Below, piece by piece: positions 45,804 through 53,396 of a stretch of 64,000 nucleotides of DNA. The DNA is taken from the NCBI GenBank assembly GCA_963729115.1, contig CAVSMR010000003.1:248001-312000 (forward strand). Direction: 5' to 3'. How positions within the stretch are numbered: the first letter of the stretch is position 1; every line of letters starts with the position of its first letter. The position numbers were made by a program, and so were the translations under genes. The DNA comes from Actinophytocola sp963729115. GTDB lineage: Bacteria; Actinomycetota; Actinomycetes; Mycobacteriales; Pseudonocardiaceae. Below the pieces are notes generated by a model. That model searched no databases. It was not told the DNA's origin and saw nothing but the letters and a program-made list of their open reading frames with translations.

Positions 45804-47393
45804 TCAGTAGCCGACGTAGCCGCGGCCGTTCGACAGGTTGCGCACGCCCGGCACGTCGGAGATCGAGCCGTAGCGGTCGATCGCGTAGCGGGTGCCGGCG
45901 ATGATGTTGTCCACCGGTGCGTAGATGCTGTCGTGGCCGGGCAGGTGGTGCTCGGTGAACGTGGAGTCGATCGTCTGCATCAGGCCCTTGGACGGATGCC
46001 CGGCGGTCGCGTTCGAGTCCCACAGGTTGATCGCGTTCGGATTGCCGCTCGACTCGTGCTGGATGAGCGCGAGCATCTGGCCCTCGTTCATCAGCGACGG
46101 GTCGATGCCCTGGCCGATGAGGATCTGGCGGGCCTGCCCGATCCACTCCTGCAGCTGCGCCCGGTTCGCGGCGCGGCCCTCGTCCGGCGGCGGGCCGCTC
46201 GGGCCCCACGACGGCACGCCACGCGGCGGCGCGGGCCAGTTGACCGCGCCACCGACCGGCTGCGCGGCGAGCTGGGAGCCGCCCGTGCCGGTCGGCCCGG
46301 CGGCGACCGGCGGGGCAGCGACCGGGCCCGTGGTGATCGCGGACTGCGCGGACGTGGTCTGCCCGCCGGTGTTGTTCGAGCCGGCCGCCTGCACGGTCTG
46401 CGCCTGGTACCCCGGCGCGACCTCCTGGCGCGGCGCCTGCGACACGCCGCCGGTGCCGTTGGCGCCCGCGGGCTGGACCTCCTGGTGCTGGTAGCCCGGT
46501 GCGATCTCCTGGCGTTGGACCTGCTGGACGCCGCCCCCGGTGGGGTTGGTGTTGGTGGCCATCGCGCCGGTGGAGGTGACCTGCTGGGTCGACATGGCGT
46601 GTGGCTGCTCGCCGCTGGCCTTGCCGCCGATCATCTCGACCAGCTCCTTGACCTGCTGGGCGATCTGCACGACCTTCTGCACGACCTGGATGATCTTCTG
46701 CAGCGTCTGGATCAGGGACTGGATCTGCTGGGCCAGCTTCTGCGCGGTCTGCACCGCCTGCTGCACCGACTTCGCGATACCCTCCGCGATCGACGCGCCG
46801 AAGGACATCCACGACTTCGACAACGCCTCGATGCAGATCTGGATGATCTTCTGCACCGCGTCCTTGATCAGGTCCATCACGCTGGACCGGGCCTGCGCGA
46901 CCGCCTGCCCACCCTGCTGCATCGCACCCGACACGGCCTGCTTGGCCTGCGCCAACGCGGACAACCCATCAGCCTGGTTGTTGCTCGCCGCCCGGTAACC
47001 ATCAGCCGCCGCACCCAACCACGACCGGGTCTGGTCCGCCGACGCCTGCCGGAACTGGTCCGCCGTCGAGGACAAGCTGCCGCCGCTGCTGCTCCACGAC
47101 TGCGCCGACGAGCTCACCGCACCCGAGTCACCCTTGAGCACGTCGAACGGCTCACGCAGGAACGACACCGCACCGAGCACCCAACCCAGACCGGCGCCAC
47201 CGATCGCACCCAGCGGGTCACCCGCGACGTCGAGCACCTCCATACCGACCTTGACGACACCCATCGCGCCGCCCAGCCAGTCACCACTCTCGAACGCGTT
47301 CGCCGTGGACTGGATGTCCTTGAGCAGGTCCGCGCCCGAGTTCTGGGTCGTGCCGGACGAGCCCCCGCTCGGTGCCGTGAGGGTGTCGTTCAT
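45804..47393 (-). CDS. Type VII-exported lytic transglycosylase with WXG domain
   Basis: The product is 529 residues. The N-terminal 255 residues are a WXG-type helical export domain (W125-x-G127 in SWLGAAADGYR) ending in a Gln/Lys/Val-rich coiled coil. Two near-identical 28-residue repeats (RQE[IV]APGYQ, then NTGG or NGTGG) lie at about 294-344. The C-terminus (about 405-510) is a lytic transglycosylase domain with catalytic Glu447 in LIQHESSGNPNA, and GLMQTI and NIIAGTRYAIDRY. It cleaves peptidoglycan, perhaps to help type VII apparatus pass the wall. The ATG overlaps the stop of its small partner. Confidence 0.9.
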   Translation of the reverse strand: MNDTLTAPSGGSSGTTQNSGADLLKDIQSTANAFESGDWLGGAMGVVKVGMEVLDVAGDPLGAIGGAGLGWVLGAVSFLREPFDVLKGDSGAVSSSAQSWSSSGGSLSSTADQFRQASADQTRSWLGAAADGYRAASNNQADGLSALAQAKQAVSGAMQQGGQAVAQARSSVMDLIKDAVQKIIQICIEALSKSWMSFGASIAEGIAKSVQQAVQTAQKLAQQIQSLIQTLQKIIQVVQKVVQIAQQVKELVEMIGGKASGEQPHAMSTQQVTSTGAMATNTNPTGGGVQQVQRQEIAPGYQHQEVQPAGANGTGGVSQAPRQEVAPGYQAQTVQAAGSNNTGGQTTSAQSAITTGPVAAPPVAAGPTGTGGSQLAAQPVGGAVNWPAPPRGVPSWGPSGPPPDEGRAANRAQLQEWIGQARQILIGQGIDPSLMNEGQMLALIQHESSGNPNAINLWDSNATAGHPSKGLMQTIDSTFTEHHLPGHDSIYAPVDNIIAGTRYAIDRYGSISDVPGVRNLSNGRGYVGY

Positions 47394-47713
47394 GCCTGTG
47401 CCTCCCCGGTCGGAACGGCCTTGTCGAACAGCGACGCGTGGTTGTCATCGACAGCCTGGTAGGCGTCCGCGACCTGGCTCAGACCCGACTGCACCTGGTC
47501 CACGGTCTGGCTCGCCAGGTCACCGACCTGCCGCAACTCGTTGCACGCCTGTGAGATCGCCGACGCGAAGAACTCGCCGATCTGGCCGAACGCGCCCCCA
47601 CCCACGGAGTCCTGCGCGCTGCTGGAAGCCGACCGCACTTGCGACGCGATGGTCGTGACCGTCGTGGCGTGCGCCCGCACCTCCCCGACGACGACGTTGA
47701 AACCTTCACTCAT
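47390..47713 (-). CDS. WXG100/EspC-like small type VII partner
   Basis: The product is 107 residues. It begins SEGFNVVVGEVRAHATTVTTIAS and forms a helical hairpin around GGGAFGQIGEFFA, ending AYQAVDDNHASLFDKA. The pattern is the EspC/DUF2580-like family of type VII partners. It overlaps the transglycosylase gene by ATGA, so both should be made together and probably exported as a pair. Confidence 0.85.
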   Translation of the reverse strand: MSEGFNVVVGEVRAHATTVTTIASQVRSASSSAQDSVGGGAFGQIGEFFASAISQACNELRQVGDLASQTVDQVQSGLSQVADAYQAVDDNHASLFDKAVPTGEAQA

Positions 47714-47796
47714 GGGGATGCCCCGCTCCATCCTCTGGCTCGATAAAGCCCAGTACGACTGCGTTGCGGAAACATACTGCGCACCGCTGGCCGCCC

Positions 47797-47818
47797 GACT
47801 CCGCCGAAGGTCGGAGTC
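47797..47818. promoter_or_regulatory. Inverted repeat upstream of the type VII pair
   Basis: GACTCCG, 8-base spacer, CGGAGTC lies about 84 bp upstream of the small partner's start in the 227-bp divergent gap. The gap also has an A+T-rich stretch at about 47820-47845. It is a candidate operator; no promoter consensus is clear. Confidence 0.35.
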
Positions 47819-47940
47819 AGGCAAACAATTTCCAAACGTAACCTTGCCCGGGAGCCTGGTCACGTCGCGTGTGGTCACCGGCCCGCCGCCGGCCGGACCC
47901 GTGGCGCTCGTCGTCGCCACGGCGGGCGGATCATGGTCCG

Positions 47941-48315
47941 ATGGACACGGACCCGGACCTGGCGGCGGCGCTCGACGGGGAGCGCCGGCTGCTCACCCCC
48001 GCGGTACGCCGGTCCGCGCCGGCGGTCGACGCGCTGCTGCACCCGGACTTCCACGAGTTCGGCGCGTCGGGCCGGCACTGGACGCGGCAGGCCATCATCG
48101 GCGCGCTCGAGGCGGAGCCACCGGATTCGACGGCCCCGACGGTCACCGACCTGGCCGCGGTGCGGCTGGCGGACTCGATCATCCAGGTCACCTACGTCAC
48201 GACGCGCCCGCATCGCCGCGCCTGGCGAAGTTCCTTGTGGCGCAAGGGCGGGGACGGCACCTGGCTCCTGTTCTTCCACCAGGCCACGGTCGTCGACCCG
48301 CCGGCGGGTCACTGA
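47941..48315 (+). CDS. DUF4440/SnoaL-like (NTF2 fold) protein
   Basis: The product is 124 residues. ALLHPDFHEFGASGRHWTRQAI and RRAWRSSLWRKGGDGTWLLFFHQAT are typical of DUF4440 proteins with an NTF2-like cone fold. These bind small molecules or act as minor enzymes; the role here is unknown. No strong ribosome site precedes the ATG. Its stop overlaps the stop region of the next, convergent gene by 7 bp. Confidence 0.8.
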   Translation: MDTDPDLAAALDGERRLLTPAVRRSAPAVDALLHPDFHEFGASGRHWTRQAIIGALEAEPPDSTAPTVTDLAAVRLADSIIQVTYVTTRPHRRAWRSSLWRKGGDGTWLLFFHQATVVDPPAGH

Positions 48316-49226
48316 CCGATGAGCAGGGAGATCTCGGGCCACAGCTCGTGTTGCGCCAGGTGGGTGCGGATGGCCGGGTCCTGGAGCGCCGGCAGCGCGA
48401 GCACCCGGCGCCGGGCGGGTTCGGGCATCGCGGCCACGGCGGCCAGGAGCTCGGCCTCCGCGTCCTCGGCGACCGCGGTGTGCAGCAACGCGGTCAGGGT
48501 CTCGTCGTCCAGTTCGGCGGCGTAGGCGGCCAGGCGGCCGCGCAGGTCGTCGTCCGCCACGCGGCTCATCACGGCCAGCGCCGCCGACCGCACCTCCGCG
48601 GGGCCCGCCAGTGCGCTGTGCACTATCTCGCGCAGCCGCTGCGCCGGCAGCGCCGCGATCGCCCGGGTCAGCTGCGCGCCGGACTCCGCGTACAGCCCGA
48701 TCCGCAGCATCGCGTGGTCGGCGACCGTCATCGAGAAGTCCGCGAGCATCTCCTCGGTGGACGCGTCGAGCATCCGGCCGAGCGTGATGAAGTCGTCGCG
48801 GCGGACCAGCTCCGACACCACGGCCACCGCCCGCGAACGCTCGATACGGCTGATCAACGGCTGCGCCCGCCGCGGGTCCAGGTGCACCAGCCCCTCCGCG
48901 AGGTACTCGACCGGCATCCGGTTCGCCAGCTCCGCCGCGCGCTCCGGCGGCATCTCCCCGGCGACGCGGGCGGCCAGCATCGGCGAGAACCCCCGCAACG
49001 CGATCCGCACGTTCAACGACGTCGGCAGCGTCCGCGTGATCGCCGCGACCCGCCGGAACGCGGTCCGGTGCTCGTCGTACAGCGCGCCCACCACCCGCTC
49101 GCGCAGCCCGCGAATTCCCCCGGCCCCGAGCGGCGCCGCGAACGCGACCCCGTCCGGCGTGGTGCCCAGGGCCCGGGCGAGCTTCACGAGCTCGGCCCGG
49201 GTGGCCAGGTCAGCGCGCATCCTCAC
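48309..49226 (-). CDS. Helical-repeat protein of unknown function, 305 aa
   Basis: I do not recognise a named family. The protein is almost all helix, with repeats such as GEMPPERAAELANRMPVEYLAEGLVHL and ARVAGEMPP that recall the helical N-domain of MgtE magnesium channels, but there are no membrane segments. Similar units continue to the end (LPAQRLREIVHSALAG). GTG 49226 overlaps the stop of the small upstream gene (GTGA); ATG 49220 is possible. The two genes form an operon. Confidence 0.65.
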   Translation of the reverse strand: MRMRADLATRAELVKLARALGTTPDGVAFAAPLGAGGIRGLRERVVGALYDEHRTAFRRVAAITRTLPTSLNVRIALRGFSPMLAARVAGEMPPERAAELANRMPVEYLAEGLVHLDPRRAQPLISRIERSRAVAVVSELVRRDDFITLGRMLDASTEEMLADFSMTVADHAMLRIGLYAESGAQLTRAIAALPAQRLREIVHSALAGPAEVRSAALAVMSRVADDDLRGRLAAYAAELDDETLTALLHTAVAEDAEAELLAAVAAMPEPARRRVLALPALQDPAIRTHLAQHELWPEISLLIGQ

Positions 49227-49438
49227 CGTCCCACGAGCCTGGCGATGCCGCGGCGCACCGGGCTCGGCATCTGCCGCAGCGCCTCGTCGGTCGCCACCGC
49301 GATCGCCTTGGCCTGCTCGCGCCGGGCGGTGGCGAGCGCGTCGCACAGCCGCGCCAGTTCGTCGTCGGACAACCCCTCCAGGAACGCCACGTCCTCGCCG
49401 AGCCAGGGCCTCAGCAGATCCCGCACGTCGCTGCGCAT
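49223..49438 (-). CDS. Small helical protein, 71 aa
   Basis: It begins RSDVRDLLRPWLGEDVAFLE and ends RQMPSPVRRGIARLVGR. It is helical and amphipathic, without a signal, and belongs to no family I recognise. AAGG lies 6 bp before ATG 49438; GTG 49453 is an alternative. It overlaps the helical-repeat gene by GTGA and is probably its partner. Confidence 0.65.
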   Translation of the reverse strand: MRSDVRDLLRPWLGEDVAFLEGLSDDELARLCDALATARREQAKAIAVATDEALRQMPSPVRRGIARLVGR

Positions 49439-49486
49439 ACCTGACCTTGTCACGCCGGGGGCCCGCCGTGGAACCGGATCGGGGCC

Positions 49487-50521
49487 CTATCCGGACACGC
49501 TTGCCTTGTAGTCGAGGGCGTAGGCCAGCTTGCCGGGCTCCGGATCGGACATCGGCGTGCCCAGATCGCCGAACTCGCCCTTGCCGGGCGGCTTCCCGCC
49601 GTTCCACTCGTCCATCCTGCCGAGCTCGCCCGCCATGTGGCCGTCGGCCACCTCGTCGCCGTCGTGCAGCCCGGCCATGTCCTTCGACGCGTGCTCGATC
49701 AGGTCCAGGTACGACTCCGGGTCGGTCAGGTCGTAGTCCGCGAGGTCGTAGCTCTGCCGCAGCCAGGTGCCCCAGTAGAACTCGAGGAACTCGGGCGAGC
49801 CGCCGTCGCTCGCGCCGGCCTGCTCGTAGCCGATGTCGCGGGTGAAGTACACGAGCCCGCGATAGCGGTCGTCGCCCATCGACGCGAGGCCGAGCCGTGC
49901 GGGCAGCTGCTCGGGCGTGATCTCCTTGTTGTCCGCGTCGCGCAGCCAGACCCACCGCTCGTCCGACATCCGCGCCCAGAACTCCGCCGGCGCGAGATCG
50001 CTCAGGTCGGCCTCGACCCGCACGCGGATGTGCACGTCCGGCCCGCCGTCGGGGCTCTCCAGCAGCTCGGTCATCGAGTGGTGCCCGTCGGTGAGGTACG
50101 CGACGCCGCCCGGCCCGAGCACGACGGTCTTCATCTCCGCGATGGTCTCGGGCGTCTCCTGCCCGACCGGGACCTCGCAGGTGAAGCTCGCCGGGTCCGC
50201 GAGCCGCGAGTCCGGGCCGGCGGCGCTCGCCACACCCTGGCCGTTGGTCTCGCACCAGTCGTCGAACCGCTTGTTGACCTTGCCGGCCTGCTCGTCCTTG
50301 TCGGAGCGGTAGCGGCCGAGCTTGTAGTACACCTCGTCGAACCCGATCGCCGGCTGGGTCGGGTGCAGCTCGCCCAGCGTCACGTCGAGCAGGTCGCCCG
50401 GTGCCGCGCCCGCCCCCGGCGGTGCGGAACCGGCGGCACCCGCCAGTACCGGCACCGCCCCGGCCGCGGCCGCCGCGAGCACGACCGCCACGAGCAATCC
50501 GGTCCGCCTCCGCACCGCCAT
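49487..50521 (-). CDS. Exported ParB-like nuclease-domain protein (ParBc_2)
   Basis: The product is 344 residues with GGAGGAGG before the ATG. The signal peptide (GLLVAVVLAAAAAGAVPVLAGA) precedes a domain with LLDVTLGELHPTQPAIGFDE and VAYLTDGHHSMTEL. These match the secreted ParB/Srx-like ParBc_2 family, in which DGHH resembles the nucleotide-binding core of ParB folds. The role outside the cell is unknown; nuclease activity has been only predicted for the family. Confidence 0.82.
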   Translation of the reverse strand: MAVRRRTGLLVAVVLAAAAAGAVPVLAGAAGSAPPGAGAAPGDLLDVTLGELHPTQPAIGFDEVYYKLGRYRSDKDEQAGKVNKRFDDWCETNGQGVASAAGPDSRLADPASFTCEVPVGQETPETIAEMKTVVLGPGGVAYLTDGHHSMTELLESPDGGPDVHIRVRVEADLSDLAPAEFWARMSDERWVWLRDADNKEITPEQLPARLGLASMGDDRYRGLVYFTRDIGYEQAGASDGGSPEFLEFYWGTWLRQSYDLADYDLTDPESYLDLIEHASKDMAGLHDGDEVADGHMAGELGRMDEWNGGKPPGKGEFGDLGTPMSDPEPGKLAYALDYKASVSG

Positions 50522-50582
50522 CCCGCCCTCCTCCGTCGACTGTCCATTGCGGACTATCCGGGAACGTCTTCGGCGTGGATTC

Positions 50583-50623
50583 TCGCCGGGGCTCGTACTC
50601 CCGGGTAGGGCCGTTGTGCGGGT
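50583..50623. repeat. Direct repeat, copy 1 (upstream of ParB-like gene)
   Basis: The copy contains CTCGTACTCCCGGGTAGGG followed by CCGTTGTGCGGGT, 60 bp upstream of the ParB-like gene start. The second copy at 51288-51328 differs at one base and by one G insertion. Both copies have the same orientation and both precede leftward genes for exported proteins. Confidence 0.75.
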
Positions 50624-50657
50624 TTACCCGGCCAGGTGCCGGCGTCAGGGAGCGGGA

Positions 50658-51104
50658 TCAGCAGTTTCGCCAGCTGCCCGTGCTGCCCCATGCGCACGAG
50701 TCGATCAGCGTGCCGGCGGTGTTGCGCAGGTACGCGGCGTCACCGGCGTTGTTCCAGATGTACCACTTCTGGCCCCAGTAACGGTTGGCGGCGTTGTTCG
50801 TGCCGCGGCCGGTGCGCACGTACACGTACTTGCCGGGGTTGATCTTGGTGGCCGGGAACTTGTAGACGTGGTTCTGCTTGTCCCGCAACGTCCAGCCGTT
50901 CGTCCACTTCGGCGTGGTCGCGGTGTTCTTGAGCAGGATGTACTCGGCGTTCAGGCTGGCGTTCGCGCCGGTGTCCGAGCCGGGCGAGTTGTAGTAGGCC
51001 CGGTAGATCATGATGCCGCCGGCCGCCTCGGCCGGGGTGGCGACGAGTACCGCCGCCAGCACCGTCAAGACGACGGATGCGAAGGCAGTGACCAGTTTCC
51101 GCAT
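50658..51104 (-). CDS. Secreted lamin-tail-domain (LTD) protein
   Basis: The product is 148 residues. The signal peptide ends AEAAGG. The mature domain (LNAEYILLKNTATTPKWTNG, TLRDKQNHVYKFPATKINPGKYVYVRTG) is an Ig-like LTD fold often found in secreted actinobacterial proteins, sometimes attached to nucleases or to the wall. Two cysteines near the C-terminus probably form a disulfide. GAAGGG precedes the ATG. It lies between two copies of a direct repeat. Confidence 0.85.
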   Translation of the reverse strand: MRKLVTAFASVVLTVLAAVLVATPAEAAGGIMIYRAYYNSPGSDTGANASLNAEYILLKNTATTPKWTNGWTLRDKQNHVYKFPATKINPGKYVYVRTGRGTNNAANRYWGQKWYIWNNAGDAAYLRNTAGTLIDSCAWGSTGSWRNC

Positions 51105-51509
51105 GTGGTTCCCTTCGGGGGTCGGATCGTGTACGCAACGTCGACATGGACCGGGCGTTCGTTACAGACTGTGAGCACAGAAGACCCGTGCGGGTGAAAT
51201 AGGGGCGCGGAAAGCGCAGGCCCGTCCGCGAAGGGGAAATTGCGGGCGCAATTGTCGGGCAATTCTCTGCGATTCGCGGAAGGGAATTCGCCGGGGGCTC
51301 GCACTCCCGGGTAGGGCCGTTGTGCGGGTGGTCCCGCCAGGCGCCGCCGGCCGCTGGGCCAGGCGGCACAGGCCGTTACGCCATCCGCTCGTCATCGTCG
51401 GTGGCCGTCCGGGGGAAATTCACGGGATCTGCGTGGAGATGGAACGGGTGTGACATCCACGCCGTCAAGCGTCACATCAAAAGCGGACCCTGCTTGGCGG
51501 AGGCGTTTG
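51105..51509. promoter_or_regulatory. Divergent regulatory region between LTD and M23 genes
   Basis: These 405 bases hold no gene. AATTGC-GGGC-GCAATT (51237-51252) is a perfect inverted repeat. TGTGAC at 51449 and GTCACA at 51471 form an inverted pair 60 bp before the M23 start. The direct repeat copy at 51288-51328 is also here. The region is less G+C-rich than its surroundings, as expected for control sequences. Confidence 0.5.
51288..51328. repeat. Direct repeat, copy 2 (upstream of LTD gene)
   Basis: The copy contains CTCGCACTCCCGGGTAGGG followed by CCGTTGTGCGGGT, matching copy 1 at 50583-50623. The core CTCCCGGGTAGGG is nearly palindromic around CCCGGG, which suggests a binding site for a dimeric regulator. 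Confidence 0.75.
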
Positions 51510-52376
51510 ATGCGATCAGTACGGAAACTGGTGGCGGTGGTGGCGGCGGTTGTCGCCGGTGCGGCGGGTGTGTCGGTGGCGGTGGCCTCGGGTGGGTCGC
51601 CGGAGGCGGTGGCGGCGCCGAATTTTCAGGTGCCGTTCAAGTGCAATGTGACGGTCACGGCGGCGACGTTCTCGGGGCACCGGCCGGCGAACGCGGTTGA
51701 TTTCCAGAAGTCGGGGATCACCGGGATGCCGGTGTTGGCGTCGGCGGGCGGCAAGGTGTCGCGTGTGGACAATGAGGGTGCGGATAGTTACGGCCGGTGG
51801 ATCGAGATCGATCACGGTGGTGGGTTCCGGACCCGGTATGCGCATCTGTCGGTCCAGCAGGTGTCGGTGGGCCAGCAGGTGGCGCTGGGTCAGCAGATCG
51901 GCAAGGCCGGGGCGACCGGTGGGGTCTCCGGTCCGCATCTGCATTACGAGCAGATCGTGAACGGGTCGGTGCGCAAGGTGGTGCTGGACGGCCGGGCGGT
52001 GCCGTATTTCGGGCACACCGGTTTCACCAGCCACAACAAGTGTGGTGGCGCGACCAACCCGTACAGCCCGGGTGAGGTGTGCGGGTCGGGGTTCTCGGTG
52101 ATCGACTCGCACGCGGTCACCGGTGGCCGGGTGTACCTGCTGTACAACGCGTCGAGCAGGAAGAACTGCGTGACCACGCTGAAGTCGACCTCGCTGGGCA
52201 AGAAGTCACCGGTGTCGGCGACCCTGCAGGTCAAGGGCGCGGCGAAGGCGGCGGACTCGGGCAGCTTCGCCTACTACGCCGGCCCGGTCTCCCGCGCGGC
52301 CGGAGCGAAGTGCGTGAAGTGGGGCGGCTCGGTCGGATCGTCCGCCTACACCAGCCCTTACGAACACTGTGGCTGA
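51510..52376 (+). CDS. Secreted M23 peptidase, short form
   Basis: The product is 288 residues with GGAGG before the ATG. The signal ends near EAVAAPNF. The M23 domain has the first zinc motif in GHRPANAVDF and the second in GPHLHYEQIVNG. The C-terminal 100 residues are a small beta domain with two Cys pairs (NKCGGATN, VCGSGF, NCVTTL, KCVKWGG) and probably bind the wall. It resembles beta-lytic or SH3-like peptidoglycan endopeptidases. The next M23 gene starts within 5 bp. Confidence 0.88.
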   Translation: MRSVRKLVAVVAAVVAGAAGVSVAVASGGSPEAVAAPNFQVPFKCNVTVTAATFSGHRPANAVDFQKSGITGMPVLASAGGKVSRVDNEGADSYGRWIEIDHGGGFRTRYAHLSVQQVSVGQQVALGQQIGKAGATGGVSGPHLHYEQIVNGSVRKVVLDGRAVPYFGHTGFTSHNKCGGATNPYSPGEVCGSGFSVIDSHAVTGGRVYLLYNASSRKNCVTTLKSTSLGKKSPVSATLQVKGAAKAADSGSFAYYAGPVSRAAGAKCVKWGGSVGSSAYTSPYEHCG

Positions 52377-52380
52377 CGCG

Positions 52381-53349
52381 ATGTGGTCGAGCAAAGCGGC
52401 GAAGATCGTCGCCACCGTGGTCGCGGTGGTCGCGGCCTTCCTTGCCCTCGTGGTGTCCCCGTCGGCGAACGCGGCGGACACGTGGCCGCAGGTTCGCCAG
52501 GGCGCTGGCGGGCCGGACGTCGTGACGGTGCAGTACCTGCTGCGCCAGCACGGTCACGACATCCCGGCCGACGGTGACTTCGGTCCGGTCACGGCCGCAG
52601 CCGTCACCGCGTTCCAGTCCGCGCGGGGCCTCGTCGCCGACGGCATGGTGGGGTCGCAGACCTGGCCACACCTGGTCGTCACGGTCCGGCAGGGCAGTGA
52701 GGGTGACGCGGTGCGGGCCGCGCAGACCCAGCTGAACTCCGCCGGCGCCGGCATCCCGGTCGACGGCCGGTTCGGCCCGGTCACCGACGGCGCCGTGCGG
52801 GCCTTCCAGTCCGCGCACGGGCTCGCCGCCGACGGCGAGGTCGGTCCGCGGACGTGGCAGAGCCTCCTCGGTGGCGGTGACGGCGGTGGCGGTGGTGGTG
52901 GCCAGCCCGCGCCGGACGGCTACGCGCTCCCGCTCGACCCCGCGGCGCTGCCCCGCGCGGCATACGCGGGGCCGCACTGGAACGGCACGCCGGCGGTCGA
53001 CCTGATGGTGTCCTACGTGCCCGCCTACGCCCTCACGTCCGGCACGGTGGACCACTACGACTCCACGTCGTGCGGCATCGGGATCCGGCTGCTGCAGCCG
53101 GACGGCTCGCGGTTCGTCTACTGCCACCTGTCGGCCCGGGCGGTCGCCGAGGGCGCCTCGGTGCCCGCCGGCACGTTGCTCGCCACCACCGGCGACACGG
53201 GCAACTCCGGCGCCCCGCACCTGCACGTCGAGATCCGCACCGCGGACGGTGCCGCGCGCTGTCCGCAGAGCTACCTGCTCGCGATCTACGACGGCGGGAC
53301 GCCGCCCGCACTGAACAGCCTGCCGACGACCGGCTGCACGGTGGGGTGA
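52381..53349 (+). CDS. Secreted M23 peptidase with two peptidoglycan-binding domains
   Basis: The product is 322 residues. The signal ends PSANAADT. Two peptidoglycan-binding-1 domains follow (VVTVQYLLRQHGHDIPADGD, AVRAAQTQLNSAGAGIPVDG), then a Gly-rich linker and an M23 domain with PHWNGTPAVDL and HLHVEIR. ATG 52381 was chosen; GTG 52369 would overlap the previous stop and keeps the same signal. It probably follows the previous M23 on the same transcript. A strong hairpin follows. Confidence 0.9.
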   Translation: MWSSKAAKIVATVVAVVAAFLALVVSPSANAADTWPQVRQGAGGPDVVTVQYLLRQHGHDIPADGDFGPVTAAAVTAFQSARGLVADGMVGSQTWPHLVVTVRQGSEGDAVRAAQTQLNSAGAGIPVDGRFGPVTDGAVRAFQSAHGLAADGEVGPRTWQSLLGGGDGGGGGGGQPAPDGYALPLDPAALPRAAYAGPHWNGTPAVDLMVSYVPAYALTSGTVDHYDSTSCGIGIRLLQPDGSRFVYCHLSARAVAEGASVPAGTLLATTGDTGNSGAPHLHVEIRTADGAARCPQSYLLAIYDGGTPPALNSLPTTGCTVG

Positions 53350-53350
53350 G

Positions 53351-53394
53351 CGATGCCCGTGCCGGCCGTACCCCGACGGCCGGCACGGGCATCG
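53351..53394. terminator. 19-bp perfect terminator hairpin
   Basis: CGATGCCCGTGCCGGCCGT, loop ACCCCG, then its exact complement. It starts 1 bp after the M23 stop and ends 2 bp before the convergent GH3 stop, so it can serve both. Confidence 0.88.
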
Positions 53395-53396
53395 GG

